Source of the DNA: Methanoregulaceae archaeon
GTDB taxonomy: Archaea > Halobacteriota > Methanomicrobia > Methanomicrobiales > Methanospirillaceae
Direction: 5' to 3'
Assembly: GCA_019695435.1 (NCBI GenBank)
Contig: JACTVF010000182.1
Location: forward strand, 1 to 5,338
Length of the DNA stretch: 5,338 nucleotides
In this document: in pieces, positions 1 through 5,338 of the stretch
How the letters are laid out: each line of letters opens with the position of its first letter
Position numbering within the stretch: the stretch's first letter is position 1
Program-made: the position numbers and the translations under genes
The notes under the pieces: model-generated
Told to the model about the DNA's origin: nothing
Seen by the model: the letters and a program-made list of their open reading frames with translations, nothing else
Databases searched by the model: none

Positions 1-154
1 CGACGTAGTGGAGAAGTACCGCATCCCTGATAGCATTTTCAAGAACTACCGGGTCGATCATCGCATGGCCGCCAAGCTTGATCACGATGGTCTTACCGTG
101 GAACTGCTGGATATAGGGCAGGGCCTCCATGAGGACGTCTTCGCGCTTCATCAT
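1..154 (-). CDS. argB: Acetylglutamate kinase, N-terminal part (runs off left edge)
   Basis: ArgB phosphorylates N-acetylglutamate with ATP, the second step of the acetylated ornithine/arginine pathway in the cytoplasm, making the substrate of ArgC. Only the first 51 codons are present. They read [18 protein letters not shown] and then the family's nucleotide-binding start [10 protein letters not shown], with Lys26 and Gly28-Gly29 in the position of the phosphate-binding K-x-G-G of amino acid kinases. Translation probably starts at the ATG at 154-152, which overlaps the argJ stop as ATGA; a second in-frame ATG follows at once at 151-149. A strong GGGAGGT ends 7 bases before the first ATG. The gene is the last visible member of argC-CBS-argJ-argB and is probably coupled to argJ translation. 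The C-terminal half, where arginine feedback would be decided, is outside the window. Identity is near certain from the motif and the neighbours. Confidence 0.93.
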   Translation of the reverse strand, partial: MMKREDVLMEALPYIQQFHGKTIVIKLGGHAMIDPVVLENAIRDAVLLHYV

Positions 155-1308
155 GTCGTGTACCTCCCGTTGATCTCGACATACTTTTCGGTGAGGTCAC
201 AGCCCCACGCGGTGGCTTCTTCTTTTCCGGCCCCGAGGTCAAGCACAAAGATGACCTTGTTCCCGTGCATCGCGGCCTTGGCCCTGGTCAGATCAGCGAT
301 GATCTCACCGGATTTCACCAGCGGGTACTGGTTACTCCCATCGCTGATCCAGAGCGAGACCGCGTTTGGGTCAAATTTCACACCGGCACGGCCCGCTGCC
401 GCAACGACACGGCCCCAGTTGGGGTCTTCCCCGTATACGGCAGTTTTCACGAGCGGCGACTCGACGATGACCCGAGCGACCTTTGCGGCGCCGGCCTCTT
501 TGGGGGCGCCGCGGACGGTAACCTCAAGGAGTTTGCTTGCACCTTCGCCATCGGCCGCGATCTGCTGCGCAAGTGAACGGCAGCACGTTTCGAGCGCAAC
601 GGAGAACTCCTTCACGTTCACTTTCCCGGCCTCACCGGTTGCGGTGCAGAGAGCGATATCGTTGGTGCTCGTGTCGCCGTCAACCACGACACGGTTGAAC
701 GTCCGCTGTGCGGCACATTTGAGCGCCTCTTTGAGGGGTTTTGCCTCGACCTGTGCATCCGTGTAGATGAACGACAGCATCGTGCCCATATTGGGTGCGA
801 TCATGCCGCTTCCCTTGGCAATCGCCCCGATCGTGAACCCTTCCCTTTTCACAAGCGCATGCTTGGGGCGGGTATCGGTCGTCATGATCGCATGGACTGT
901 GCGATCCTCTGCATCCGGGGTCGATGTAAGTCGGAGTGCAACGTCTGCGCACTGGCGCCGGATCATGGGAAGTTCGAGGTACCTGCCAATAACACCAGTG
1001 CTTGCCACACCGACTGATGTATCATCCACGCCCAGTGCAGACCCGGCATATTCCGTCATGGTGACGGCGTCTTCGTATCCCCTCTTCCCGGTATAGGCAT
1101 TCGCACAACCGCTGTTGGCAATGACAGCTTCCAGTTTTCCTGTTTTTACCTGCTTTCGCATAAGTTCAATCGGTGCCGCCCTTGCAAGGTTCTCCGTGAA
1201 TACGCCAGCCGCCGTTCCACTCGCCCTGATCAGGGCAAGCCCGAACTTTCCTTCTTTAACGCCGTTTGCGGTGACACCTTCGACCGCACAGATACTCTTA
1301 TAGACCAT
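151..1308 (-). CDS. argJ: Ornithine acetyltransferase (glutamate N-acetyltransferase) ArgJ
   Basis: ArgJ moves the acetyl group from N2-acetylornithine to glutamate, releasing ornithine and regenerating N-acetylglutamate; some members also use acetyl-CoA. The 385-residue protein has the family's full length. Visible hallmarks are the oxyanion-hole segment STGVIG at 103-108, the self-cleavage segment [14 protein letters not shown] at 165-178 with nucleophile Thr176, DGDTSTND at 210-217, GEDPNWGR at 293-300, and the C-terminal end [16 protein letters not shown]. The precursor should split between Gly175 and Thr176 into alpha and beta chains; the residue before Thr is more often Ala in family members I recall. 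The ATG at 1308-1306 has GGAGGG 9 bases upstream. It lies 45 bases after the CBS gene and overlaps argB by 4 bases. Whether it is mono- or bifunctional cannot be read from the sequence; no separate argA is visible here. Confidence 0.97.
   Translation of the reverse strand: MVYKSICAVEGVTANGVKEGKFGLALIRASGTAAGVFTENLARAAPIELMRKQVKTGKLEAVIANSGCANAYTGKRGYEDAVTMTEYAGSALGVDDTSVGVASTGVIGRYLELPMIRRQCADVALRLTSTPDAEDRTVHAIMTTDTRPKHALVKREGFTIGAIAKGSGMIAPNMGTMLSFIYTDAQVEAKPLKEALKCAAQRTFNRVVVDGDTSTNDIALCTATGEAGKVNVKEFSVALETCCRSLAQQIAADGEGASKLLEVTVRGAPKEAGAAKVARVIVESPLVKTAVYGEDPNWGRVVAAAGRAGVKFDPNAVSLWISDGSNQYPLVKSGEIIADLTRAKAAMHGNKVIFVLDLGAGKEEATAWGCDLTEKYVEINGRYTT
162..168 (-). promoter_or_regulatory. Ribosome binding site for argB inside the argJ 3' end
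   Basis: On the minus strand GGGAGGT lies 7 bases before the ATG at 154 and is formed by the last argJ codons (Gly-Arg-Tyr). It supports the overlapping ATG at 154 as the argB start, rather than the next ATG at 151, for which the spacing would be 10. Confidence 0.7.
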
Positions 1309-1317
1309 GTTCCTGTT

Positions 1318-1323
1318 CCCTCC
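1318..1323 (-). promoter_or_regulatory. Ribosome binding site for argJ
   Basis: GGAGGG on the minus strand, 9 bases before the argJ ATG. It lies in the 45-base gap after the CBS gene. I see no convincing TATA element in this gap, so argJ is probably read from the argC transcript. Confidence 0.6.
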
Positions 1324-1353
1324 GCTGGTAATGGTTATTGTGCGTTTGATGTA

Positions 1354-1830
1354 TCAGTTTGAATAGGATGCGCCGACTGCCTGGACAATATCGGCGCGGG
1401 TGAGAATTCCGATCAGTTTTTTTCCGTCAAGCACCGGCAGCCGTGCAATGCCCTCTTTTAACATGAGTGCGGCAGCGGCCTCGATATCCATGTCCCCGGT
1501 TGCAGTGACTACCCGGTGGGTCATCACCTTTTTTACCGGCAAATCCCCGATATTGCGCAGGGCGTCCTTGGTCTTCTCCCAGTTGATGTATTCCCGTATC
1601 GGCACCTCGATGATCTCAAGGGGTGACGGGAGCCAGAGATCTTCGGATAACCTCTTGGTCTCGAGCTGTGCGATGATATCGGATTCCGTGATGATCCCGG
1701 CAAGGACGTCCCCGTCCAGCACCGGCAATCCCCCGATGTGGTGTTTGCGCAGGATCGCAACCGCGTCGCGGAGCGGGGTATCAACGGTGCAGGTCAGGGG
1801 ATTTTTTGTCATGGCTTCAGAAACAAGCAT
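1354..1830 (-). CDS. Two-CBS-domain protein inside the arginine operon
   Basis: This 158-residue soluble protein is almost entirely a Bateman module. CBS domain 1 spans about residues 1-57 (VSEAMTKNPLTC at the start, GIITESDI at 45-52). CBS domain 2 spans about 98-155 (VKKVMTHRVVTA, GILTRADIV at 141-149). Both carry the G-x-x-T-x-x-D signature (Gly45/Thr48/Asp51 and Gly141/Thr144/Asp147) that holds ribose and phosphate of adenosine ligands in ligand-binding CBS proteins. A linker of about 40 residues (LWLPSPLEIIEVPIREYINW around 66-84) joins them; I recall similar inserts in methanogen CBS proteins. There is no enzyme domain, DNA-binding domain or membrane segment. It starts 12 bases after argC and precedes argJ on the same strand, so co-transcription is very likely. 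That suggests, but does not show, a regulatory partner of arginine enzymes responding to adenylates or S-adenosylmethionine. An in-frame stop (TGA at 1839-1837) just upstream excludes a longer start. Confidence 0.93.
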   Translation of the reverse strand: MLVSEAMTKNPLTCTVDTPLRDAVAILRKHHIGGLPVLDGDVLAGIITESDIIAQLETKRLSEDLWLPSPLEIIEVPIREYINWEKTKDALRNIGDLPVKKVMTHRVVTATGDMDIEAAAALMLKEGIARLPVLDGKKLIGILTRADIVQAVGASYSN

Positions 1831-1835
1831 ATGAC

Positions 1836-1841
1836 ATCACC
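1836..1841 (-). promoter_or_regulatory. Ribosome binding site for the CBS gene
   Basis: GGTGAT on the minus strand, 5 bases before the ATG at 1830, fills most of the 12-base gap after argC. It matches the usual archaeal complement of the 16S 3' end (GGAGGTGAT) and supports the chosen start. Confidence 0.6.
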
Positions 1842-1842
1842 A

Positions 1843-2829
1843 TTATGGCAGCATCCCGGCTGCGACAAGGCCGTCAGTTTCCTTAAATCCGCACATGATA
1901 TTCATGTTCTGGATGGCCTGCCCGCTTGCACCCTTGACGAGGTTGTCTATCGCCGATACCGCGACAACCCGCAGACCCTCGCTCTCGACCATGAGATCGC
2001 AGAAGTTACTCCCGCGCACAGCCGCAAGCATCGGCATCTGGTACCGGACGAAAAACTCATCTTTGTAGAAGTCCTGGTACAGTTTCTGGACATCTTTTGT
2101 CTCCATGGGCTGGTTTAAGAGAATGTGGGCGGTGGTGAGGATGCCGCGGTTGACCGGCACCAGATGGGGGGTGAAGTAGCATTTCGCCGGTGAACCCAGC
2201 TTTGCCAGTTCCTGTTTCATCTCGGCAAGATGGCGGTGGCTGGTCCATTTGTACGGGTTGACGTTGTCCCCGACATTGGGATAATGGGTTGTTGCCGAGG
2301 GGTTATCACCGGCTCCGCTTACTCCGGTCTTTGAATCGAAGATCACGGTGTGGGCATATTTTGCGAGGGGGGCTGCGGCAAGCGTCGCCCCTGTGGGAAA
2401 ACACCCGGGATTTGCCACAAATTTTGCGTTGACGCATTCCCTGCGGTGCAGCTCGGGGATGCCGTAAGGGGCAGGGAAATAATCCGTGTGCGTGACGCCG
2501 TACACCTTCTCAAAAGTCTCCTTTGGAAGACGGTAATCGGCGCTCAGGTCAACAACTTTGATCCCCCGTGAGAGTAGTTTTCCCGCGATTGACATGGCCG
2601 CCGTATGCGGCACCGCGAGAAATGCAACGTCTGCATCTATGGCATCCGGCGTCAGATTCTCAAATTTGAGATTCGTGAATCCTTTGAGATGGGGATGGAT
2701 CTGGTCGAGAGGAGTCCCTGCCAGTTTGCGCGATGTGGCGCAGACAACCTCCGCTGAAGAATGGTGGTACAGGAGGCGGACCAGCTCGCCACCGGCATAC
2801 CCGGAAGCCCCGACAATCGCAACTTTCAT
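1843..2829 (-). CDS. argC: N-acetyl-gamma-glutamyl-phosphate reductase
   Basis: ArgC reduces N-acetylglutamyl phosphate (made by ArgB) to N-acetylglutamate semialdehyde with NADPH, in the cytoplasm. The 328-residue protein is of normal length. Visible parts are the Rossmann dinucleotide-binding loop [10 protein letters not shown] at 7-16, the segment LAVPHTAA at 71-78, [10 protein letters not shown] at 92-101, the catalytic-cysteine motif NPGCFPTGA at 140-148 with Cys143, [13 protein letters not shown] at 171-183, HRH at 198-200 with the probable active-site His200, [11 protein letters not shown] at 221-231, and the conserved C-terminal [14 protein letters not shown] at 299-312. It is the first gene of the arg operon. 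The ATG at 2829-2827 is the only sensible start because an in-frame stop (TAA at 2844-2842) precedes it. No good ribosome binding site is visible: AGGA lies about 16 bases upstream, so the site is weak or the message has a very short leader. Identity is certain from the motifs. Confidence 0.98.
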   Translation of the reverse strand: MKVAIVGASGYAGGELVRLLYHHSSAEVVCATSRKLAGTPLDQIHPHLKGFTNLKFENLTPDAIDADVAFLAVPHTAAMSIAGKLLSRGIKVVDLSADYRLPKETFEKVYGVTHTDYFPAPYGIPELHRRECVNAKFVANPGCFPTGATLAAAPLAKYAHTVIFDSKTGVSGAGDNPSATTHYPNVGDNVNPYKWTSHRHLAEMKQELAKLGSPAKCYFTPHLVPVNRGILTTAHILLNQPMETKDVQKLYQDFYKDEFFVRYQMPMLAAVRGSNFCDLMVESEGLRVVAVSAIDNLVKGASGQAIQNMNIMCGFKETDGLVAAGMLP

Positions 2830-2884
2830 ACAGGGATCTTTTTATTCCTGAAAACTTAACCTTTTGCGGAAAGCGCATACGGGG

Positions 2885-2934
2885 ATTCCGGTTATACGCA
2901 AAAATATCGCAAAAAAACGAGATATAATCCGGTT
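2885..2934 (-). promoter_or_regulatory. Probable argC operon promoter region with short repeats
   Basis: On the minus strand ATTATATC at 2928-2921 is the best TATA-like box before argC, with A-rich sequence (GGAAAACC) on its BRE side; it would start a leader of about 70 bases. GTATAACC near 2898-2891 and TTAAGTTTT near 2859-2851 are alternatives, the last giving an almost leaderless message, which would suit the missing ribosome site. Around the boxes, plus-strand CCGGTTATA (2888-2896) and TATAATCCGG (2923-2932) form an imperfect inverted repeat. Two 11-base units, CGCAAAAATAT and CGCAAAAAAAC (2897-2918), stand in tandem. These are seen in the sequence; operator function is inference. Confidence 0.4.
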
Positions 2935-2949
2935 TTCCGGGGGGACCGG
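2911..2949 (-). terminator. Possible terminator of the ADP-ribosylglycohydrolase gene
   Basis: Just after the stop codon at 2956, the minus strand carries short CCGG-rich hairpins (CCGGAAAACCGG at 2940-2929, or CCGGT at 2949-2945 pairing with ACCGG at 2933-2929) and then seven T at 2917-2911. Archaeal termination relies mainly on oligo-T, so the T7 run is the stronger half of the call. The hairpin stems are only 4-5 bp, and the same stretch overlaps the proposed argC promoter. Confidence 0.35.
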
Positions 2950-2955
2950 CGGGTA

Positions 2956-3888
2956 TCAGGTTTCGAGTTTCCGGGTGTAAATATCGAAAATTCGCTGGGC
3001 GAGGATCTCGATACGCTGCCGGTCTTCGAGACCCTCCAGAAGATCGACAGGAATTGCACCGATGCCCTTGCTCGCCCCGAGATATGCCCCGCAGAGAAAA
3101 CCGATTGTATCGGTGTTTCCGCCAACATGAGCGGCAACAGTCAGGAGATCCGCGGGGCGCTGGTACCTGTTGATCAGGAAAAATGCAATGGGAAGCGTCT
3201 GATACAAAGAGACATCATTTCCGATCTTGAGAATGGCAGTCTCCGTCTCAATGCCCTCTTTTTCAAGTTCGATGGCGTTATGGATCTTGCCACCCAGCAC
3301 CTCGTCCTCATTCTGTGCCTGTTGCAGGGCCATTCTCACAGGGTCAGGATTCTCATGTACGGCATAGTATAGCAGGTTGATAAACGTGGAGACAGCAGCG
3401 TGGGCAGCCGGATGGGTATGGGTCACCGAGCAGGCCCGTACTGCCCGCTCAGTTCCCTCATGGATATCAGGATAGGCGAGAGCAAACGGGAGCGCGGGGG
3501 GGAGGCAACCGGCGGTCGTGGACTTCACCCCAGAGGAAAGTACATCCCCTGTTGCCATATGATCACAGGCTGCGGATATCGAACCGTCCGGGAACCTGAG
3601 TGCCTCGCGGGCAAAGAGCTCTTTTAAGGCAAGGCCATACCGTTCGTCCGTATACCGGCCATCGGCCAGAAGCGTTGCCACGAGGATCATAATCTGGGTA
3701 TCATCCGTATACTGGCCGGCGGCAAGACTCGCGTTGGGATGTCCCTTGTACGCTTTCCGGTACCCGTACCGCATCTTGGTAAGGCTGGGCATCGTGCTCT
3801 CGTTCGGCATGCCAAGAGCGTCACCCACCGCCGCCCCGAGCATGCAGCCCTTCATTTTTTCCAGCATTGATACAATATTATCAGACAC
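2956..3888 (-). CDS. ADP-ribosylglycohydrolase (DraG/ARH family)
   Basis: Members of this metal-dependent family remove ADP-ribose from proteins or small molecules; DraG reactivates dinitrogenase reductase, ARH1 acts on ADP-ribosyl-arginine and ARH3 on other linkages. The 310-residue protein has the family's length and motifs: GCMLGAAVGDALG at 14-26 followed by Glu30, the metal site YTDDTQ at 60-65, THTHP at 156-160, and VGGNTDTIG at 255-263. The usual form of the last motif is GGDxDT; here the first Asp is Asn258 while Asp260 and Thr261 remain, a variant I believe occurs in some relatives. No signal peptide or membrane segment is seen, so it is cytoplasmic. The frame opens with GTG at 3888-3886 without a clear ribosome site; internal ATGs at 3867 and 3855 are possible starts, all before the conserved core. 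It stands alone between argC and the divergent acs, with no ADP-ribosyltransferase or nif gene in view, so the substrate is unknown. Confidence 0.9.
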   Translation of the reverse strand: MSDNIVSMLEKMKGCMLGAAVGDALGMPNESTMPSLTKMRYGYRKAYKGHPNASLAAGQYTDDTQIMILVATLLADGRYTDERYGLALKELFAREALRFPDGSISAACDHMATGDVLSSGVKSTTAGCLPPALPFALAYPDIHEGTERAVRACSVTHTHPAAHAAVSTFINLLYYAVHENPDPVRMALQQAQNEDEVLGGKIHNAIELEKEGIETETAILKIGNDVSLYQTLPIAFFLINRYQRPADLLTVAAHVGGNTDTIGFLCGAYLGASKGIGAIPVDLLEGLEDRQRIEILAQRIFDIYTRKLET

Positions 3889-3936
3889 CGATAGATAATG
3901 ATTCTTGTATTCTCTCTTTTTTGCAGATCTACTGGC

Positions 3937-3950
3937 AAATTAAGGGTTTT
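3937..3950 (-). promoter_or_regulatory. Weak candidate promoter for the ADP-ribosylglycohydrolase gene
   Basis: On the minus strand AAAAACCCTTAATTT resembles a BRE followed by a degenerate TATA box (CTTAATTT at 3944-3937). It would place the transcript start about 25 bases before the GTG. The match is poor and is offered only because the gene needs a promoter in this region. Confidence 0.2.
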
Positions 3951-3984
3951 TGGGGGATCGTCACACCATCATCCGACAACAGGT

Positions 3985-3998
3985 GCGAAATTTTTATA
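3985..3998 (+). promoter_or_regulatory. BRE/TATA promoter element of acs
   Basis: GCGAAA (3985-3990) followed by TTTTTATA (3991-3998) closely matches the archaeal BRE plus TATA consensus. With the usual 25-base spacing, transcription would start near 4018-4022, giving a leader of about 70 bases. A second, weaker element (CCCAAAAAATTAAATAG, 4038-4054) could start a short leader near 4075. The element lies in the divergent region, facing acs. Confidence 0.7.
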
Positions 3999-4063
3999 CC
4001 GTTTAATAAATTGATGGTTGCGATATACTGCCTGCTGCCCAAAAAATTAAATAGAGATTTAAC

Positions 4064-4075
4064 ATGATTAATCAT
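4064..4075. repeat. Perfect 12-bp palindrome in the acs leader
   Basis: ATGATTAATCAT is its own reverse complement. It lies between the TATA elements and the acs ribosome site, 17 bases before the start codon, a position where a dimeric repressor could block initiation or elongation. It is AT-rich, so chance occurrence is possible; a role as operator is inference. Confidence 0.45.
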
Positions 4076-4083
4076 ATACAATT

Positions 4084-4090
4084 GGGGGAG
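4084..4090 (+). promoter_or_regulatory. Ribosome binding site for acs
   Basis: GGGGGAG lies immediately before the acs ATG at 4093, with only 2 bases between it and the start codon, closer than usual. An in-frame stop (TAA at 4069-4071) lies upstream with no other start codon between, so the start is fixed. Confidence 0.55.
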
Positions 4091-4092
4091 AG

Positions 4093-5338
4093 ATGAACGA
4101 AAACTTCGATGTCAGACTCGTGGAGAACGCAAAGTACTATACGCCGGATGCGGAGTATAAGCATGCCTCATGGATAGGAGATTACGGGAAAACCTACGAG
4201 AGATTCCTTTTGGATCCCGATAAATTCTGGGGCGGTGTCGCCCGGGAGCTTGAATGGATCCGGCCATGGGACAAAATCCTTGAATGGAAGTATCCCTATG
4301 CCCGGTGGTTCCTCAACGGACAGCTGAACATCACCGCCAACTGCCTCGACCGCCATGTCGCCGGCGACCGCCGCAACAAGGTGGCGCTGATCTGGCGGGG
4401 AGAAGGAGGGAAGGAGCGGGTATACTCCTACCAGCGCCTGCTGGGCGAGGTCATGAGGTTTGCGAACGGCCTCAAAAAGCTGGGCGTGAAAAAAGGCGAC
4501 CGGATCTGTATTTACATGCCGATGGTCCCGGAGCAGCTGATAGCCATGCTCGCCTGCGCCCGGATCGGGGCCGTCCACAGCGTTGTCTTTGCCGGTTTCG
4601 GGACGACCGCGCTGAACATGCGGATCAATGACGCAGAGGCCAAAGTAGTTATCACCTCGGATATCTCAGTCCGGCGCGGCAAGGCGATCCCCCTGATCAC
4701 GATCGTGCACGAGGCAATCGACAATGCCCCGTCCGTGGAACACGTTGTAATCCATCGGCGCCGGAAGGAGCCCCCGGTCGAGCTCCGGCCGGGATTCGAG
4801 CATGACTTCTATGGGCTCATGGAGGATGTACCTGCAGAATGTCCCTGCGAAGTGATGGACGCGGAAGATCCCTTGTTCATCCTCTACACAAGCGGTTCTA
4901 CCGGGACACCCAAGGGTGTTGTCCATACCTGCGGGGGGTACATGGTCGGGGCATACTACACGACAAAGACCGTCTTCGATTTGAAGGAACGGGACATCTA
5001 CTGGTGCACGGCCGATCCCGGCTGGATCACCGGCCATAGTTATATCGTGTACGGCCCGCTTGCGGTCGGGGCCACCGTCTTCGTCACCGAAATTACTCCT
5101 GATTATTCGGATGCCGGCAGCTGGTGGAAGCTGATTGAAGAACAACAGATTTCGGTCTTCTACACGGCGCCGACAGCGATTCGGACATTCATGAAAGTGG
5201 GGGAGGAGTGGCCTGACCGGTACAACCTCAGTTCATTGCGCATCATCGGATCGGTCGGCGAACCGCTCAACCCGGAAGCGTTCGAATGGTACTACCGGGT
5301 GATCGGAAAGAGCAGGTGTACGATCGTGGATACGTGGT
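4093..5338 (+). CDS. acs: Acetyl-CoA synthetase (AMP-forming), N-terminal two thirds
   Basis: Acs activates acetate to acetyl-AMP and then acetyl-CoA, using ATP and CoA in the cytoplasm; in a methanogen living on H2/CO2 or formate this supplies acetyl-CoA for assimilation. The window holds 415 codons of an expected 630-660. Visible are the N-terminal ACS domain (residues about 25-85, with [17 protein letters not shown] at 72-88), the adenylate-forming core from about 95, [20 protein letters not shown] at 140-159, VVFAGF at 164-169, the phosphate-binding loop [12 protein letters not shown] at 265-276, [10 protein letters not shown] at 308-317 and [11 protein letters not shown] at 386-396. Ile312, Thr313 and Val388 match the acetate pocket numbered for the Methanothermobacter enzyme; the fourth, a Trp at 416, is the first codon lost at the edge, which breaks the TWWQTE motif after its first Trp. 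The acetate-sized pocket argues for acetate rather than longer acyl substrates. The gene is divergent from the ADP-ribosylglycohydrolase gene. The catalytic C-terminal domain and its acetylatable lysine are outside the window. Confidence 0.97.
   Translation, partial: MNENFDVRLVENAKYYTPDAEYKHASWIGDYGKTYERFLLDPDKFWGGVARELEWIRPWDKILEWKYPYARWFLNGQLNITANCLDRHVAGDRRNKVALIWRGEGGKERVYSYQRLLGEVMRFANGLKKLGVKKGDRICIYMPMVPEQLIAMLACARIGAVHSVVFAGFGTTALNMRINDAEAKVVITSDISVRRGKAIPLITIVHEAIDNAPSVEHVVIHRRRKEPPVELRPGFEHDFYGLMEDVPAECPCEVMDAEDPLFILYTSGSTGTPKGVVHTCGGYMVGAYYTTKTVFDLKERDIYWCTADPGWITGHSYIVYGPLAVGATVFVTEITPDYSDAGSWWKLIEEQQISVFYTAPTAIRTFMKVGEEWPDRYNLSSLRIIGSVGEPLNPEAFEWYYRVIGKSRCTIVDTW

Noticed and set aside
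8..766. Long plus-strand open frame of 252 codons opposite argJ and argB
   Set aside because: It is antisense to two genes with unmistakable conserved motifs, has a low-complexity Ser/Thr/Ala-rich product without a recognisable domain, and has no ribosome site; GC-rich third positions leave such frames open.
1400..2118. Two plus-strand frames opposite the CBS gene and the argC 3' end
   Set aside because: They mirror the codons of well-supported minus-strand genes, and neither shows a family motif or initiation signal.
2956..3888. Reading the ADP-ribosylglycohydrolase as part of the arginine operon because some relatives act on ADP-ribosyl-arginine
   Set aside because: A 126-base gap with an oligo-T run and promoter-like sequence separates it from argC, and the chemical coincidence alone is not evidence.
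3867..4067. Plus-strand frame of 66 codons in the divergent gap
   Set aside because: It begins inside the ADP-ribosylglycohydrolase 5' end, runs through the acs BRE/TATA element, has no ribosome site, and encodes no recognisable protein.
3889..4092. Possible small RNA or riboswitch in the divergent region
   Set aside because: I see no stable long stem, no tRNA-like fold and no known riboswitch core; the AT-rich content is explained by promoter elements.
4168..5145. Minus-strand frames of 136 and 159 codons opposite acs
   Set aside because: The acs reading frame carries continuous conserved motifs through the same stretch; the opposite frames have no motif and are shadows.

Overview
The window reads as a piece of an archaeal chromosome, most likely from a methanogen of the Methanomicrobiales type (a Methanoregula-like organism would fit). 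The arguments are: a strong archaeal BRE/TATA element before the rightmost gene; Shine-Dalgarno sites (GGAGG, GGTGAT) before several genes; mid-50s GC judged by eye; a CBS-domain protein of a type I associate with methanogens, lying inside an arginine cluster; and an AMP-forming acetyl-CoA synthetase whose acetate-pocket residues fall at the same numbers as in the Methanothermobacter enzyme. The genus is inference; the archaeal assignment is firmer. Nothing looks mobile or recently transferred.

Positions 1-2829, read on the minus strand, are a compact arginine (ornithine) biosynthesis operon: argC (N-acetyl-gamma-glutamyl-phosphate reductase), then a two-CBS-domain protein 12 bases later, then argJ (ornithine acetyltransferase) after 45 bases, then argB (N-acetylglutamate kinase), which overlaps the argJ stop by ATGA and runs off the left edge. 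ArgB and ArgC convert N-acetylglutamate to the semialdehyde. ArgJ returns the acetyl group from N-acetylornithine to glutamate. The CBS protein has no known catalytic step here and is the natural candidate for an adenylate-sensing accessory.

Positions 2830-2955 are a short AT-rich gap. It holds an oligo-T terminator-like stretch for the gene upstream and the probable argC promoter, with small direct and inverted repeats around the TATA-like sequence.

Positions 2956-3888 (minus) encode an ADP-ribosylglycohydrolase (DraG/ARH family), a probable single-gene unit with a GTG start and no clear ribosome binding site.

Positions 3889-4092 are a divergent intergenic region with a good BRE/TATA element for the plus strand, a second possible one, and a perfect 12-bp palindrome in the leader. 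Positions 4093-5338 (plus) are the first 415 codons of acetyl-CoA synthetase (acs), cut by the right edge just inside the conserved TWWQTE motif.

I found no CRISPR array, tRNA, rRNA, insertion sequence or broken gene. The four enzymes are ordinary. The features most worth a second look are the CBS gene inside the arg operon and the repeats and palindromes in the two promoter regions.
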